DNA of 64,000 bases from Streptomyces sp. NBC_01463 (GCA_036227345.1 CP109468.1:4526001-4590000), one strand, 5' to 3'; shown: positions 33,362 through 41,908, counted from the stretch's first letter. A program made the numbers and translations. Notes: generated from the letters alone by a model not told the origin.

Positions 33362-34063
33362 GTGAGTGGAGCCACGGGCGCCGGTCCGGCAGCTTCCGAA
33401 ACCGGAGGTAACGGTGCCCGTGGCCCTGCCACGGACTCCCAAGGGGGCACTGTGACGGATACCCGGGGCCCTCAGCCCCAGTACGAGGGTTACGCGACCG
33501 GGCCGTTGCCCGGTGAGCGGGAACCCGCACCGGGGCAGGCGGGCCCTTACCACCCGCCGCAGGCCTACCCCTCGCCCCCGGGCGGGACCCAGGGAGGCGG
33601 CCGGCCCCGCGGGGGCCAGCAGGGCGGCATGCCGGGCGCAGGCACGGCACAGGCGACCCGCAGACCCCGGACGGGGGCGCGGACCACTCCGCGCACCCGC
33701 AAGGCGCGTCTGCGGGTGGCCAAGGCGGATCCGTGGTCGGTGATGAAGGTCAGCTTCCTGCTGTCCATCGCACTGGGCATCTGCACGGTGATCGCGTCGG
33801 CGGTCCTGTGGATGGTGATGGACGCGATGGGCGTCTTCTCCACCGTGGGCGGCACGATCAGCGAGGCGACCGGTTCCAACGAGGGCAACGGCTTCGACCT
33901 GCAGTCGTTCCTGTCGCTGCCGCGGGTCCTCATCTTCACCTCGGTCATCGCGGTGATCGATGTGGTGCTGGCGACCGCGCTGGCGACGCTGGGCGCCTTC
34001 ATCTACAACTTGTCGGCCGGCTTCGTGGGCGGTGTCGAGCTCACGCTGGCCGAGGACGAGTAG
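33362..34063 (+). CDS. DUF3566 membrane protein
   Basis: A 233-residue protein of unknown function. The N-terminal 110 residues are Gly/Pro/Gln-rich and disordered, followed by a basic patch (RRPRTGARTTPRTRKARLRVAK). Two membrane helices (about 128-155 and 185-215) complete the DUF3566 domain. It starts 4 bases after the gyrA stop, with its ribosome site inside the gyrA end, so it belongs to the gyrBA transcript. It is the positional counterpart of Rv0007. Confidence 0.88.
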   Translation: MSGATGAGPAASETGGNGARGPATDSQGGTVTDTRGPQPQYEGYATGPLPGEREPAPGQAGPYHPPQAYPSPPGGTQGGGRPRGGQQGGMPGAGTAQATRRPRTGARTTPRTRKARLRVAKADPWSVMKVSFLLSIALGICTVIASAVLWMVMDAMGVFSTVGGTISEATGSNEGNGFDLQSFLSLPRVLIFTSVIAVIDVVLATALATLGAFIYNLSAGFVGGVELTLAEDE

Positions 34064-34080
34064 CGACGCATCTATCGATT

Positions 34081-34109
34081 TTGGGACTGGCCCCGACGTG
34101 CGCTAATCT
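34081..34109 (+). promoter_or_regulatory. Probable tRNA-Ile promoter
   Basis: TTGGGA (34081-34086), a 17-base spacer and TAATCT (34104-34109) lie about 30 bases before the tRNA. The same GCTAATCTTC context recurs before tRNA-Leu (57631-57640). Confidence 0.5.
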
Positions 34110-34140
34110 TCTTCACGTCAGCGCGACACAAAAGCGCGGC

Positions 34141-34214
34141 GGGGCTATAGCTCAGTTGGTTAGAGCGCATCCCTGATAAGGATGAGGCCACAGGTTCAAA
34201 TCCTGTTAGCCCCA
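34141..34214 (+). tRNA. tRNA-Ile (GAT)
   Basis: A 74-base cloverleaf with acceptor stem GGGGCTA/TAGCCCC, D loop, anticodon loop CTGATAA (anticodon GAT) and T arm around GGTTCAAATCC. The CCA end is not encoded. Its position after gyrA matches ileT of M. tuberculosis. Confidence 0.97.
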
Positions 34215-34224
34215 CAGTGACAAC

Positions 34225-34262
34225 AGAAGGCCCGGTTCCTCTTCGGAGGGACCGGGCCTTCT
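34225..34262. terminator. Terminator after tRNA-Ile
   Basis: AGAAGGCCCGGT (34225-34236) pairs with ACCGGGCCTTCT (34251-34262), 10 bases after the tRNA. Confidence 0.85.
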
Positions 34263-34579
34263 GCGTGTGCGGGGGTGTCCGACGTGGGCGGGGAGAGCGC
34301 CCGGCGCCTGGCCCCCGCGCTGACCCTGTGCCGCTGTGCGCGGCTGCGTGCCGCCGCGTGTCCCTGTCGTACGCACCGGGGCTGCCCCGGTCACATGCTG
34401 ACGCACGGAAAGTACCCCCGAACCCGGAAAGCCCCGCACGCGGCCTCACGGGAGGAGGCGTGAGCGGGCGCAGGGACGGGACGGGGCTGTGTGCGGGACG
34501 GAGATGTGTGCGGGGGCACGGGAAAGCCCCCGTCCGGTGTGAACCGGCCCGGGGGCTCTGGGCTTCAGGTGCGCCGCTC
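34263..34579. other. Non-coding stretch between tRNA-Ile and the DUF6344 gene
   Basis: I see no supported gene here. The only clear structure is a hairpin at 34525-34556 (AGCCCCCG outer stem, CCGGT/ACCGG inner stem), which lies just downstream of the minus-strand DUF6344 gene and probably terminates it. Confidence 0.6.
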
Positions 34580-34951
34580 TCAGGGCGGGAGGAGGGACGC
34601 GTCCCCCGCCGGGGCTCCGTGCGAGGCGCGGGCGGTGCTGGTGGTGTTCGCGGTGTCCGTCGTGTCTGCGGACAGGTGCCGGGTGGCGGGTGAGGAGCCG
34701 TGGGCCTCGGCGCGGATCCGCTGCTTCATCGTGGGCGGCAGGGCCCGGTCACGCGGAAGGGTCCATCGCACGGACGGTGTGGTCACGGTTGCCGTGGCCG
34801 CCCCCGTGTGCTGCTGGGTCGTGGTCGCCGGCTCCGTGACCGTGGCTTCCGTGGCCGCGGCGGTGGAGCTTGCCAGGCCCAGCGACGCCAGGAGTGCGAA
34901 GAACGCGGTGATGAAGGCGGTCCAGATGCTCTTGGCCTTGAAGGTGCTCAT
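34580..34951 (-). CDS. Small secreted DUF6344-like protein
   Basis: A 123-residue protein with a clear signal sequence (MSTFKAKSIWTAFITAFFALLASLGLASSTAAA). A low-complexity Thr/Ala region follows, then a conserved patch ALPPTMKQRIRAEAHGSSPATRHL that I recognise from Streptomyces DUF6344 proteins. Function unknown. Start ATG 34951 has GAGGGG 4 bases upstream. The GC-rich Thr/Ala composition is like its neighbours. It is divergent from the DLW-39 gene, with a 328-base gap that must hold both promoters. Confidence 0.75.
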   Translation of the reverse strand: MSTFKAKSIWTAFITAFFALLASLGLASSTAAATEATVTEPATTTQQHTGAATATVTTPSVRWTLPRDRALPPTMKQRIRAEAHGSSPATRHLSADTTDTANTTSTARASHGAPAGDASLLPP

Positions 34952-35279
34952 GGCCCCTCACTTTCAGGTGGTCCGTTTTGCTTACCTTTCTGATGATGTG
35001 GATCCGGCTCCCGATTTCGTGGACCGACGGCGCCGATGCGCCGATCTTCAGATGAACACCACTCGTATGGTGCAACCGGTCCCCGGAGGCGGTGTCCGGG
35101 CCGGCTCCGGGCGGTGTTCCCGGGGTGCCGGAACCCGGCGGCCGCGGATGCACAGTCTTCGGGCGATCGCTCTTCGGCAGGCGCCAGTTGGGTTGCGGGG
35201 AGGTCACCGGTCGATATCGGCCGATGTGTATAGTCGGGCAGCAGAAGTCCCCTACGCCAAGGAAAGACGAGGTCGCGCG
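34952..35279. promoter_or_regulatory. Divergent promoter region of the DUF6344 and DLW-39 genes
   Basis: A 328-base non-coding stretch between divergent genes. TATAGT at 35229-35234 is a likely -10 for the DLW-39 gene, about 50 bases before its start, without a good -35. No repeat or small gene is evident. Confidence 0.4.
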
Positions 35280-35414
35280 GTGAAGAAGCTTCTCCTGGTC
35301 GCACTGGCCGCCATCGGCGGGCTCCTCGTGTACCGCCAGATCCAGGCGGATCGCGCCGAGCAGGATCTGTGGACGGAGGCGACTGACTCCGTGCCCGCAG
35401 GTTCGGGTGTGTGA
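35280..35414 (+). CDS. DLW-39 family small membrane protein
   Basis: A 44-residue protein: a basic MKKLLLVALAAIGGLLVYRQ membrane helix and the family-defining segment QADRAEQDLWTEATDSV with the DLW tripeptide. Function unknown. The start is GTG 35280 after a GGAAAGACGAGG stretch. A longer in-frame upstream extension exists but lacks coding character. A hairpin terminator follows at 35434-35461. Confidence 0.85.
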   Translation: MKKLLLVALAAIGGLLVYRQIQADRAEQDLWTEATDSVPAGSGV

Positions 35415-35433
35415 GACAGAACAGCCTGTTGCG

Positions 35434-35461
35434 AGCCCCGGTCGCTGATGCGGCCGGGGCT
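35434..35461. terminator. Terminator after the DLW-39 gene
   Basis: AGCCCCGG (35434-35441) pairs with CCGGGGCT (35454-35461), 19 bases after the stop codon. Confidence 0.75.
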
Positions 35462-35564
35462 TCGTGCTGTTGCGGGACCGTGACGCCTGTGCTCTTGAGT
35501 TCACTCAAGCAAATCAATAGGTTGCTTGAGCAAACGAGCTGAGGTTTCGGTCGAGGGGGCACGG

Positions 35565-37514
35565 GTGACGGCACGCACACACCACCGCACTGCGCGGGCG
35601 GGGACATTGATCGGCGGGGCGCTGTTCGCCCTGGTGGCAGGCGCGCTGCCGGCCCTGGCGGGTCCGCCCGGTGCCGGCGCCGCGGTGGACGCGGCCCGGT
35701 CCGACGGAAGCGGCAGCCTGGTCATGGTGCTCGACTCGTCCGGCTCGATGGGGGACGACGACGGGACCGGGCACACCCGGATGGAGAGTGCCCGCACGGC
35801 CGTCGGCACGGTCGTGGACGGTCTGCCCGACGGTTATCCGACCGGTCTGCGGGTGTACGGCGCCGACCACCCGCAGGGCTGCACGGACACCCGGCTGGTC
35901 CGCCCGGTGCAGAAGCTCGACCGGGCCGCGGTGAAGCGGGCCGTCGCGGGCGTACGGCCCCGGGGCGACACCCCCATCGGCCTGTCGCTGCGCAAAGCGG
36001 CCCAGGACCTGCCGGAACCCACGGGCGGCGCCATCGGTACGCGCACGGTCCTGCTGATCTCCGACGGAGAGGACAACTGCGGTACGTCGCAGCCCTGCGA
36101 GGTCGCCGAACAGCTCGGCAGGGAGGGGATCGGGCTGCGGATCGACACGGTCGGCTTCCAGGTGAAGGGCGCGGCCCGCAAGCAACTGGAGTGCATCGCG
36201 AACGCGGGCAACGGCCGCTACTACGACGCACCCGACGCCAAGGCGCTGGCCCGCCAGCTCCAGCGTGCCTCGCAGCTCTCCGCGGACGGCTACCGCCTCC
36301 GGGGCCGGCGCGTCGCGGGCGCGGCCACCGCGGACCGGGCGCCCGTGCTCGTACCGGGGCAGTATCTGGACACCATCGGCCCGGGCGAGAAGCGCTACTA
36401 CGCCGCCGATCTGGACTCCGAGTCCACGGTGGACCTCGCGGCGACGGCGGTGCCGCAGCCGGGTGCGGCCGTGGACACGTTCGACGCGCTGAGCACCAGG
36501 ATCGAGTACGACGAGCACGGCTCCTGCGGGACGCACACCGAGCGTTTCGCGCAGAAGGAGGGGGCCGTACCGCTGACGTCGGCGGTCGCCCGCATCCGCT
36601 CGAAGACGGGGACGCGTACCTGCGACCGGGCGGGCCGGTACCGGCTGGTGGTGGAGCGGGAGAGCAAGAAGGGCTCGGACGCCGCACGTTGGCCGCTGGA
36701 GCTCGTGCTCGGGGCGGAGGCGCCGCTGGCGAAGGGCGTGACGCCCGCCCAGTCGCAGACGGAGTACGGCCGGGGCGGCAAGGAGGCCACGCTGCCCGCG
36801 GGCAACCCGCGGGACGTGCGCGGCGGCACCGGGTTCAACGACGCCCGGACCATCGCCCAGGGCGTGTGGCGCGACCGGATCCTGCCCTCCCAGACGCTCT
36901 GGTACAAGGTCCCGGCGAGCTGGGGCCAGCAGGTGCGCTACGACGTGGAGTTCGCGAACGAGCCCACGGTGGACGGGACGGCCGCCACGTACTCCTACGG
37001 CGCGACCCGGCTTTACACGCCGGCCCGCCATCCGCTCACCGGGGGCGGCGAGTTCAGCACGAGCACGATGTACAGCGGCCGTCCTTCGGCGGTCGCGATG
37101 GGTGGTGTCCCGGTCGCCTGGACGAACCGCTACGAGGACCGGACCGACGTCCAGCCGGTGCACGCCGGGGGCGAGTTCTACATTTCGGTCACGCTGGGCG
37201 CGCAGGCCGCCGAGATCGCGGAGAATCCGCAGATCGGTCTGGTGCTGCGGGTGTCGGTGCTCGGCGAGGCACGCACCGGACCGGAGCACGGCGCCCCCGC
37301 CGCGGCAGGGAAGGCGGGCGGCGAGGCGGGCCAGGATGCGGACAAGAGGGGCGATTCGATCGCGTCCGCAGACAGCGGTGGTGCGGGAGGGGCAGGATGG
37401 ACCGGCATCGCGGCTGCTGCCGGGGCGGGCGTCATGGCCGTACTGGTCGCCGTGTTCGTATATGTACGCAGCCGCCGCGGGTCAGCCGCACGGACGACGA
37501 GGGGAAGCGCGTGA
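35565..37514 (+). CDS. Surface von Willebrand factor A domain protein
   Basis: A 649-residue cell-surface protein of unknown partner. It has a signal sequence (about 11-40), a VWA domain (about 51-232) with an intact MIDAS metal site (D57-x-S59-x-S61, T136, D167), and then a roughly 350-residue extracytoplasmic region. One membrane helix near the C-terminus (WTGIAAAAGAGVMAVLVAVFVYV) leads to a short Arg-rich tail. The region after the VWA domain is colinear with the whole ectodomain of the next protein, including a pair of cysteines (C321, C353) and SWGQQ (452-456). The GTG at 35565 follows GAGGGGG; a longer start at 35526 is less likely. The stop overlaps the next start (TGATG). Confidence 0.88.
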   Translation: MTARTHHRTARAGTLIGGALFALVAGALPALAGPPGAGAAVDAARSDGSGSLVMVLDSSGSMGDDDGTGHTRMESARTAVGTVVDGLPDGYPTGLRVYGADHPQGCTDTRLVRPVQKLDRAAVKRAVAGVRPRGDTPIGLSLRKAAQDLPEPTGGAIGTRTVLLISDGEDNCGTSQPCEVAEQLGREGIGLRIDTVGFQVKGAARKQLECIANAGNGRYYDAPDAKALARQLQRASQLSADGYRLRGRRVAGAATADRAPVLVPGQYLDTIGPGEKRYYAADLDSESTVDLAATAVPQPGAAVDTFDALSTRIEYDEHGSCGTHTERFAQKEGAVPLTSAVARIRSKTGTRTCDRAGRYRLVVERESKKGSDAARWPLELVLGAEAPLAKGVTPAQSQTEYGRGGKEATLPAGNPRDVRGGTGFNDARTIAQGVWRDRILPSQTLWYKVPASWGQQVRYDVEFANEPTVDGTAATYSYGATRLYTPARHPLTGGGEFSTSTMYSGRPSAVAMGGVPVAWTNRYEDRTDVQPVHAGGEFYISVTLGAQAAEIAENPQIGLVLRVSVLGEARTGPEHGAPAAAGKAGGEAGQDADKRGDSIASADSGGAGGAGWTGIAAAAGAGVMAVLVAVFVYVRSRRGSAARTTRGSA

Positions 37515-38854
37515 TGAGGCAGCGCAGCAGGGGCCGGGTGGCACTGGCCGCGTTCGCGGCGATGTGCGCGGTGGCGGCGCTGCCGGGACAGGCGTACGCG
37601 GACGGGGCGAACGGCGCGTACGCCTTCGACCCGGGCGCGAAGCCGGTGACCGGGGCCGAGGTCAACACCGAGGCGTCGGAGCTCAAGGCCGGCTCGGTCT
37701 ACAAGAGCACGATCAAGGCCGGCCAGAAGCTCTACTACCGCCTGAACCTGGCGGCGACGACGAACGCGTACGTCTCGGCCGTCGTGGTGCCCAAGGGTGG
37801 CGGCAAGGTGGCCTACGGGGACGGCGTCACGGTCAGCATCAGGGACAACTCCGACCTGCGGTGCAGCTCCGAGGACGCCCACTTCGAGTCCGCGGAGTAC
37901 CCGCGGCCGATCGCCGCGTACGCCTACCGGACCGTGGAGAAGGACAGCAGCACCTGCCAGGGCGCCGGTACGTTCAACGTCCTGGTCGAGCGGGAGAGCA
38001 AGGACACCTCGGGCCCGGAGGACTGGGACCTGGAGCTGCGGTACGAGACGGAGCCGGAGCTCGCCGAGGGCGGCTCGATGCCGACGAACGCCCCGGAGGA
38101 ATGGCCGTCCGCCTCGCCGGAACCGCCTGCCGCGGCGGCCGACAACCGCAGGCAGGGCGGCAGCAGTTACTACGACGCCACGAGCCTGGAGACGGGCGAG
38201 TGGAAGGACGAGATCACGCCGGGCCAGACCCTCTTCTACCGGGTCCCGGTCGACTGGGGGCAGCAGGTCTTCGCCACCGCCGGCCTCGGCAACAGCACGG
38301 GCACCGAGGAGAACGAGTACATCGGCAACGCGCTCGCGATGTCCCTGGACAACCCGGCCCACGGCCATGTGGACGACGTCTCGCCCATGGCGTACTCGGG
38401 CAAGCCCGCCTCCGTCTCCCTCGACCCGGTGCCGCCGGTGGCGTACAACAACAGGTTCGACTCCGACAGCAGCGTCAGCGCCATGCGCTTCGCCGGCTGG
38501 TACTACCTGTCCGTCTCACTGAGCCCGGAGGTCGGTACGGCCTACGGCAAGAAGCCGTTCCCGCTCACGCTGACGGTCAAGGTGGACGGCGAGGCCAAGG
38601 GGACGCCGTACAAGGGTGACGCCGGGATCTTCTCCGTCACGCAGGACGACAAGGACATGGCGAAGAACGGCCAGAGCGATCTGCAGGCGGCCGAGAGCAA
38701 GAGCGACACGATGAAGCTGGTCGGCGCGGCCGGCATCGGCGCCGGCGCGGTGCTCGTCATCGCGCTCGGCGCCTGGACACTGCTCGCGCGCCGCCGTGCG
38801 AGCAGCGCCGGTAGCGGGCAGTCACCGTACGGAGGGCCGCCGCAGGCCTGGTAG
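37514..38854 (+). CDS. Surface protein paralogous to the VWA protein ectodomain
   Basis: A 446-residue protein with an N-terminal signal peptide (cleavage likely after AYA, residue 29), a large ectodomain, and a C-terminal membrane helix (AGIGAGAVLVIALGAWTLLA) followed by an Arg-rich tail. Its ectodomain aligns with the post-VWA region of its neighbour at an almost constant offset of 204-205 residues: GQKLYY (70-75), C117, C148, VLVERES (156-162) and DWGQQ (247-251). No catalytic motif is seen. ATG 37514 overlaps the upstream stop by one base, so the two are translationally coupled. The function is unknown; a shared surface assembly is inferred. Confidence 0.85.
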   Translation: MRQRSRGRVALAAFAAMCAVAALPGQAYADGANGAYAFDPGAKPVTGAEVNTEASELKAGSVYKSTIKAGQKLYYRLNLAATTNAYVSAVVVPKGGGKVAYGDGVTVSIRDNSDLRCSSEDAHFESAEYPRPIAAYAYRTVEKDSSTCQGAGTFNVLVERESKDTSGPEDWDLELRYETEPELAEGGSMPTNAPEEWPSASPEPPAAAADNRRQGGSSYYDATSLETGEWKDEITPGQTLFYRVPVDWGQQVFATAGLGNSTGTEENEYIGNALAMSLDNPAHGHVDDVSPMAYSGKPASVSLDPVPPVAYNNRFDSDSSVSAMRFAGWYYLSVSLSPEVGTAYGKKPFPLTLTVKVDGEAKGTPYKGDAGIFSVTQDDKDMAKNGQSDLQAAESKSDTMKLVGAAGIGAGAVLVIALGAWTLLARRRASSAGSGQSPYGGPPQAW

Positions 38855-38856
38855 CG

Positions 38857-38881
38857 GCCCGGCCCCCCTCACGGGCCGGGC
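38857..38881. terminator. Bidirectional terminator between convergent genes
   Basis: GCCCGGCCC (38857-38865) pairs with GGGCCGGGC (38873-38881), between the surface-protein gene and the kinase gene that faces it. Confidence 0.7.
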
Positions 38882-38886
38882 TCCGC

Positions 38887-40242
38887 TCAGGCCTGGGTCA
38901 GCGCCCAGATGCCCACGGCGAAACAGATCAGCGCCACCAGCAGGACCGGGACCGCCACCTTCGGGGACGGTCCCGGACGCGTCTGCGGGGCCGGGGCCGC
39001 GTGGGAGGCCACCGGGGCATGGGAGACCTGTGGGGCCTGTGGGTGCTGGGCGGTGTAGGCCCGGGTGAGCGGCTGGTCGTGCGGCACCGCGGCGGTGGGG
39101 GCCTGCGAGGCGTCCGGTACGGCAGCGGGGTAGGGGGCGGCCTGCTGGGCCGGATGCGCCGCGACGGGCGTCATCGCCTGGGGCGCGGGCGTGGGGTGTT
39201 GCGGGGGCGGCGGGAGGTGGAAGCTGCCCGTCTCCGACATCGCGGAGGGCGGCTGCGGCTGCGCGTACGGCTGCTGCCCCGTTGCCTGAGGTGCCTGAGA
39301 GGCCTGAGGGGATGCCTGGGGGGTCTGAGGGGCCTCGGAGGTGTGGGAGGTCCGGGAGGCCTGCTCGGGGCCCGTGGGGCCGAACCCGGCGGGCAGCGGG
39401 CCGATTTGGTCGAAGACCTCCACCGGCTCGTCGTCGATCCCGGGTTCGGGCAGCATCTCGACGGCGGCGGTGAGGGCCTTGCGCGCGCCCGTGGCCGTAC
39501 GGAAGCGGGCCTGCGGGTCCGGCTGCAACAGCCCCGCGAGGACCTGCCACAGCGGTTCGGGGATGCCCTGCGGGGCGCTCGGCGTCCCGTACGAGGCGAA
39601 GTGCTCGACGAGCGCCTGGGAGTCGGGCTTCTGGCCTTGGAGCAGATAGAGGGCGACGAGGCCGACCGCGAAGAGGTCGGCGGGGAAGTCCGGCTCCGCG
39701 CCCATCATCTGCTCGGGGGCGAAGTAACCCGGCGTCCCCACCACGTAGTTCGTCTCGGTGAGGCGCGGCTCGCCCTTGCGCATGGAGATCCCGAAGTCGG
39801 AGAGCCGCAGGTGCGGCCGTCCCGTTCCGGTGGCCTCCATCAGGATGTTCGCCGGCTTGATGTCCCGGTGGACGACCCCTTCGGCGTGCACCGTCGACAG
39901 CCCGGACAGCAGCTGGTCGAGGAGCGTGCAGACGAACCTGGGGGGCAACGGGCCGTAGTCACCGATGACATGGGCCAGCGAGCCACCGCTGACCAGGTCC
40001 ATCGTGAACAGGACCTTGTCGTCGTCCGCCGCCCAGCTCGCCGGGGCGAGCACGTGCGGATGCTCGATCCGCAGGGCCTGCTCCCGCACGAAGCGCAGCA
40101 GCGTGTGCGCGTCGCTCTGCTGGAGGACCTTGGCCGCCACATAACGGCGGCGCCGGTGATCCCAGGCACGCCAGACAGCACCGACCCCACCACGTCCGAT
40201 CGGATCGATCAGTTCGTACCGACCAGCGAAGACCTCACCCAT
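38887..40242 (-). CDS. Membrane-anchored serine/threonine protein kinase
   Basis: A 451-residue Hanks-type kinase. Glycine loop GRGGVG (16-21), lysine K38, HRDIKPANI (125-133, catalytic D127) and DFG (149-151) are intact, so it should be active. A long Pro/Gln/Ala/Ser-rich linker follows and the protein ends with a single membrane helix (VAVPVLLVALICFAVGIWAL) with almost nothing outside, so there is no extracytoplasmic sensor. Start ATG 40242 was chosen because the kinase domain begins there. It lies 76 bases downstream of an HTH regulator on the same strand. Confidence 0.92.
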   Translation of the reverse strand: MGEVFAGRYELIDPIGRGGVGAVWRAWDHRRRRYVAAKVLQQSDAHTLLRFVREQALRIEHPHVLAPASWAADDDKVLFTMDLVSGGSLAHVIGDYGPLPPRFVCTLLDQLLSGLSTVHAEGVVHRDIKPANILMEATGTGRPHLRLSDFGISMRKGEPRLTETNYVVGTPGYFAPEQMMGAEPDFPADLFAVGLVALYLLQGQKPDSQALVEHFASYGTPSAPQGIPEPLWQVLAGLLQPDPQARFRTATGARKALTAAVEMLPEPGIDDEPVEVFDQIGPLPAGFGPTGPEQASRTSHTSEAPQTPQASPQASQAPQATGQQPYAQPQPPSAMSETGSFHLPPPPQHPTPAPQAMTPVAAHPAQQAAPYPAAVPDASQAPTAAVPHDQPLTRAYTAQHPQAPQVSHAPVASHAAPAPQTRPGPSPKVAVPVLLVALICFAVGIWALTQA

Positions 40243-40318
40243 TGTGCTGCGCCCGCTCCCCGTTCCCGTCTCGGTCCGTGCGTTCTGCTGCCACTGCCGC
40301 CGCCGTCCGGTCCGGCGT

Positions 40319-40867
40319 CTAGTTCTGGTGGCCCTCGTAGTGCGCCACGGCGTCCGCGGTGCGCCCTGCGCCGTAGACCCTGAGGAACTCTGCCAGTTCC
40401 GGGTGGGTCGGGGCGAGGGAGTCCGCGGCATCGATGATGTCACCGGCGGCCGCGACGGACCGCAGCAGCGACTGGATCTCGCGGACCACACGGCGCACGG
40501 TGGGGGCGCCGCCGGTCGTCGTGGTCTGGCCGGTGCCGGTGAGCACGGAGCCGCCCTGGGACTTCTTGATCTCTTCCATGCGGTCGGTGGCCTCTCCCGC
40601 GCTGACGCTGCCGTCCGCGACCTGACTGGCGAGTTCCTGGAGCGCCTGGACGCGCTGGACGACCGCGGGGTTGCCGATCTTCGCCCGCTGACCGCTCATG
40701 AGCTGGGAGAGCATGGGGGCGGACAGCCCGAGCACCGCGGCGAGCCGGGCCTGGTTCAGACCGAGATCATCGATCAGCCGGCGGAAGAGCGCGCCCAACG
40801 GCTCCCCGTACCAACTGCGCTGAAGATCCCTGGCTCTCGCCGTTGCCTCTTGCTGCGCTGCATCCAT
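40319..40867 (-). CDS. Helix-turn-helix DNA-binding protein
   Basis: A 182-residue protein. The Cro/CI-like helix-turn-helix LNQARLAAVLGLSAPMLSQLMSGQRAKIGNP lies in the N-terminal half, followed by a helical region ending in LAEFLRVYGAGRTADAVAHYEGHQN. Start ATG 40867 has GGGGAGA upstream. It precedes the Ser/Thr kinase gene by 76 bases, so the two are probably co-transcribed, suggesting the kinase may act on this regulator. That link is inference. Confidence 0.85.
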   Translation of the reverse strand: MDAAQQEATARARDLQRSWYGEPLGALFRRLIDDLGLNQARLAAVLGLSAPMLSQLMSGQRAKIGNPAVVQRVQALQELASQVADGSVSAGEATDRMEEIKKSQGGSVLTGTGQTTTTGGAPTVRRVVREIQSLLRSVAAAGDIIDAADSLAPTHPELAEFLRVYGAGRTADAVAHYEGHQN

Positions 40868-41037
40868 GGCGTCTCCCCTTCGCTGCGGCTTCGCTGCTGC
40901 GAACCTCGACGAGCATCTTACGGAGCGTGGTTGCCGACCGGGAGCCCCCATCTTTTTGGAGGAATCAGGGGGTGACCCGGTACTCTGGTCTGCGGCGGTG
41001 GCCCACGACGCCGAGCGTCGGGTGCTGCCTGCTTCTC

Positions 41038-41110
41038 GGGGCCTTAGCTCAGTTGGTAGAGCGCTGCCTTTGCAAGGCAGATGTCAGGAGTTCGAATCTC
41101 CTAGGCTCCA
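41038..41110 (+). tRNA. tRNA-Ala (TGC)
   Basis: A 73-base cloverleaf: acceptor GGGGCCT with AGGCTCC, D arm GCTCAGTTGGTAGAGC, anticodon loop TTTGCAA (anticodon TGC), T arm GAGTTCGAATCTC. CCA is not encoded. It matches alaT of the M. tuberculosis order. Confidence 0.97.
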
Positions 41111-41120
41111 CATACGAAAT

Positions 41121-41154
41121 GCCCTCTGATCTGCGCGAACGCAGATCAGAGGGC
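41121..41154. terminator. Terminator after tRNA-Ala
   Basis: A perfect 15-bp stem (41121-41135 with 41140-41154, loop CGAA) followed by ATTTTT, a rare classic U-tract terminator in this window. It also faces the convergent DUF5324 gene. Confidence 0.9.
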
Positions 41155-41182
41155 ATTTTTCGTGAGCGGGTCCGGCGGCAGG

Positions 41183-41908
41183 TCAGGGACGGTCGTCCAG
41201 GTCCTTGCCGTCCACGGTGTCCCGGCCGTCCGCCTCGGCGTCGGCCTGCTTCGCCTGGACCTCAGGGTCCAGGATCGGCTCGCCGCTGCCGTCGACCGAG
41301 GTCAGCGGGGCGCGGTCGTCGACCTCGGTGGGGGCGGGGGGCTCGACCAGCCAGTCGGGGTTGGCCTGCTTGTCCCACCAGCGCCAGACGGCATACGCGC
41401 CGCCCGCCAGGAGGCCGGCCACGGCCAGACCCTTGAACGCCCGGCCGGCCCTGGCCCGCCGGTCGTGCTTCTTGGTGAGCTTCCTGATCTCCTTCGCCGT
41501 GACCTGTCCGCGCAGGGCGGCCAGCGCGGCCGAACTGCGGGCTGTGGCCTCCTCGGCCACGGGCTGGGCGGCGGCGAGGGCGTGCTCGAAGCGGGGCACG
41601 GTGTAGTCCGCGGCGCTCTTGGCGGCCTTACGGGTGCCCCGCGCGGCGCGCTGTGCCGCCTCGTCGACCTTGGGGGGCACGTGTGCGAGGGCGAGTTCGA
41701 GTCGTGGTGCGAGGTGCGCGTCGTACTGGACTCGGGCCTGCTGCGCTGCCTTCGACACCTTCGGCGCGAGCAGCGTGCGTGCCTCGTTCGCGTAGTGAGC
41801 GGCCTGCTCCTTGGCCGAGTCGGCGTAGGGCGCCACCACTACCGCGGCGTGCTGCACGCTGTCCTTCGCCGAGTCGGTTGCGGCGCGCACGCTGTCGATG
41901 CGGGTCAC
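41183..41908 (-). CDS. DUF5324 family membrane-associated protein
   Basis: A 241-residue protein of unknown function. Long amphipathic, Ala/Lys/Glu-rich helices fill the N-terminal two-thirds. A short hydrophobic segment (GLAVAGLLAGGAYAVWRWW) and an acidic C-terminal tail follow. The GTG at 41908 is fixed by GAGGAGGATCCC immediately upstream. It sits between tRNA-Ala and the cyclophilin gene on the minus strand, exactly where mycobacteria have cwsA, a small cell-wall/division membrane protein. No clear sequence similarity to CwsA is visible. Confidence 0.85.
   Translation of the reverse strand: MTRIDSVRAATDSAKDSVQHAAVVVAPYADSAKEQAAHYANEARTLLAPKVSKAAQQARVQYDAHLAPRLELALAHVPPKVDEAAQRAARGTRKAAKSAADYTVPRFEHALAAAQPVAEEATARSSAALAALRGQVTAKEIRKLTKKHDRRARAGRAFKGLAVAGLLAGGAYAVWRWWDKQANPDWLVEPPAPTEVDDRAPLTSVDGSGEPILDPEVQAKQADAEADGRDTVDGKDLDDRP

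Noticed and set aside
34491..35279. Extended reading frame upstream of the DLW-39 gene
   Set aside because: The upstream part crosses the oppositely oriented DUF6344 gene and lacks coding character; the GTG at 35280 begins the conserved MKKLL sequence.
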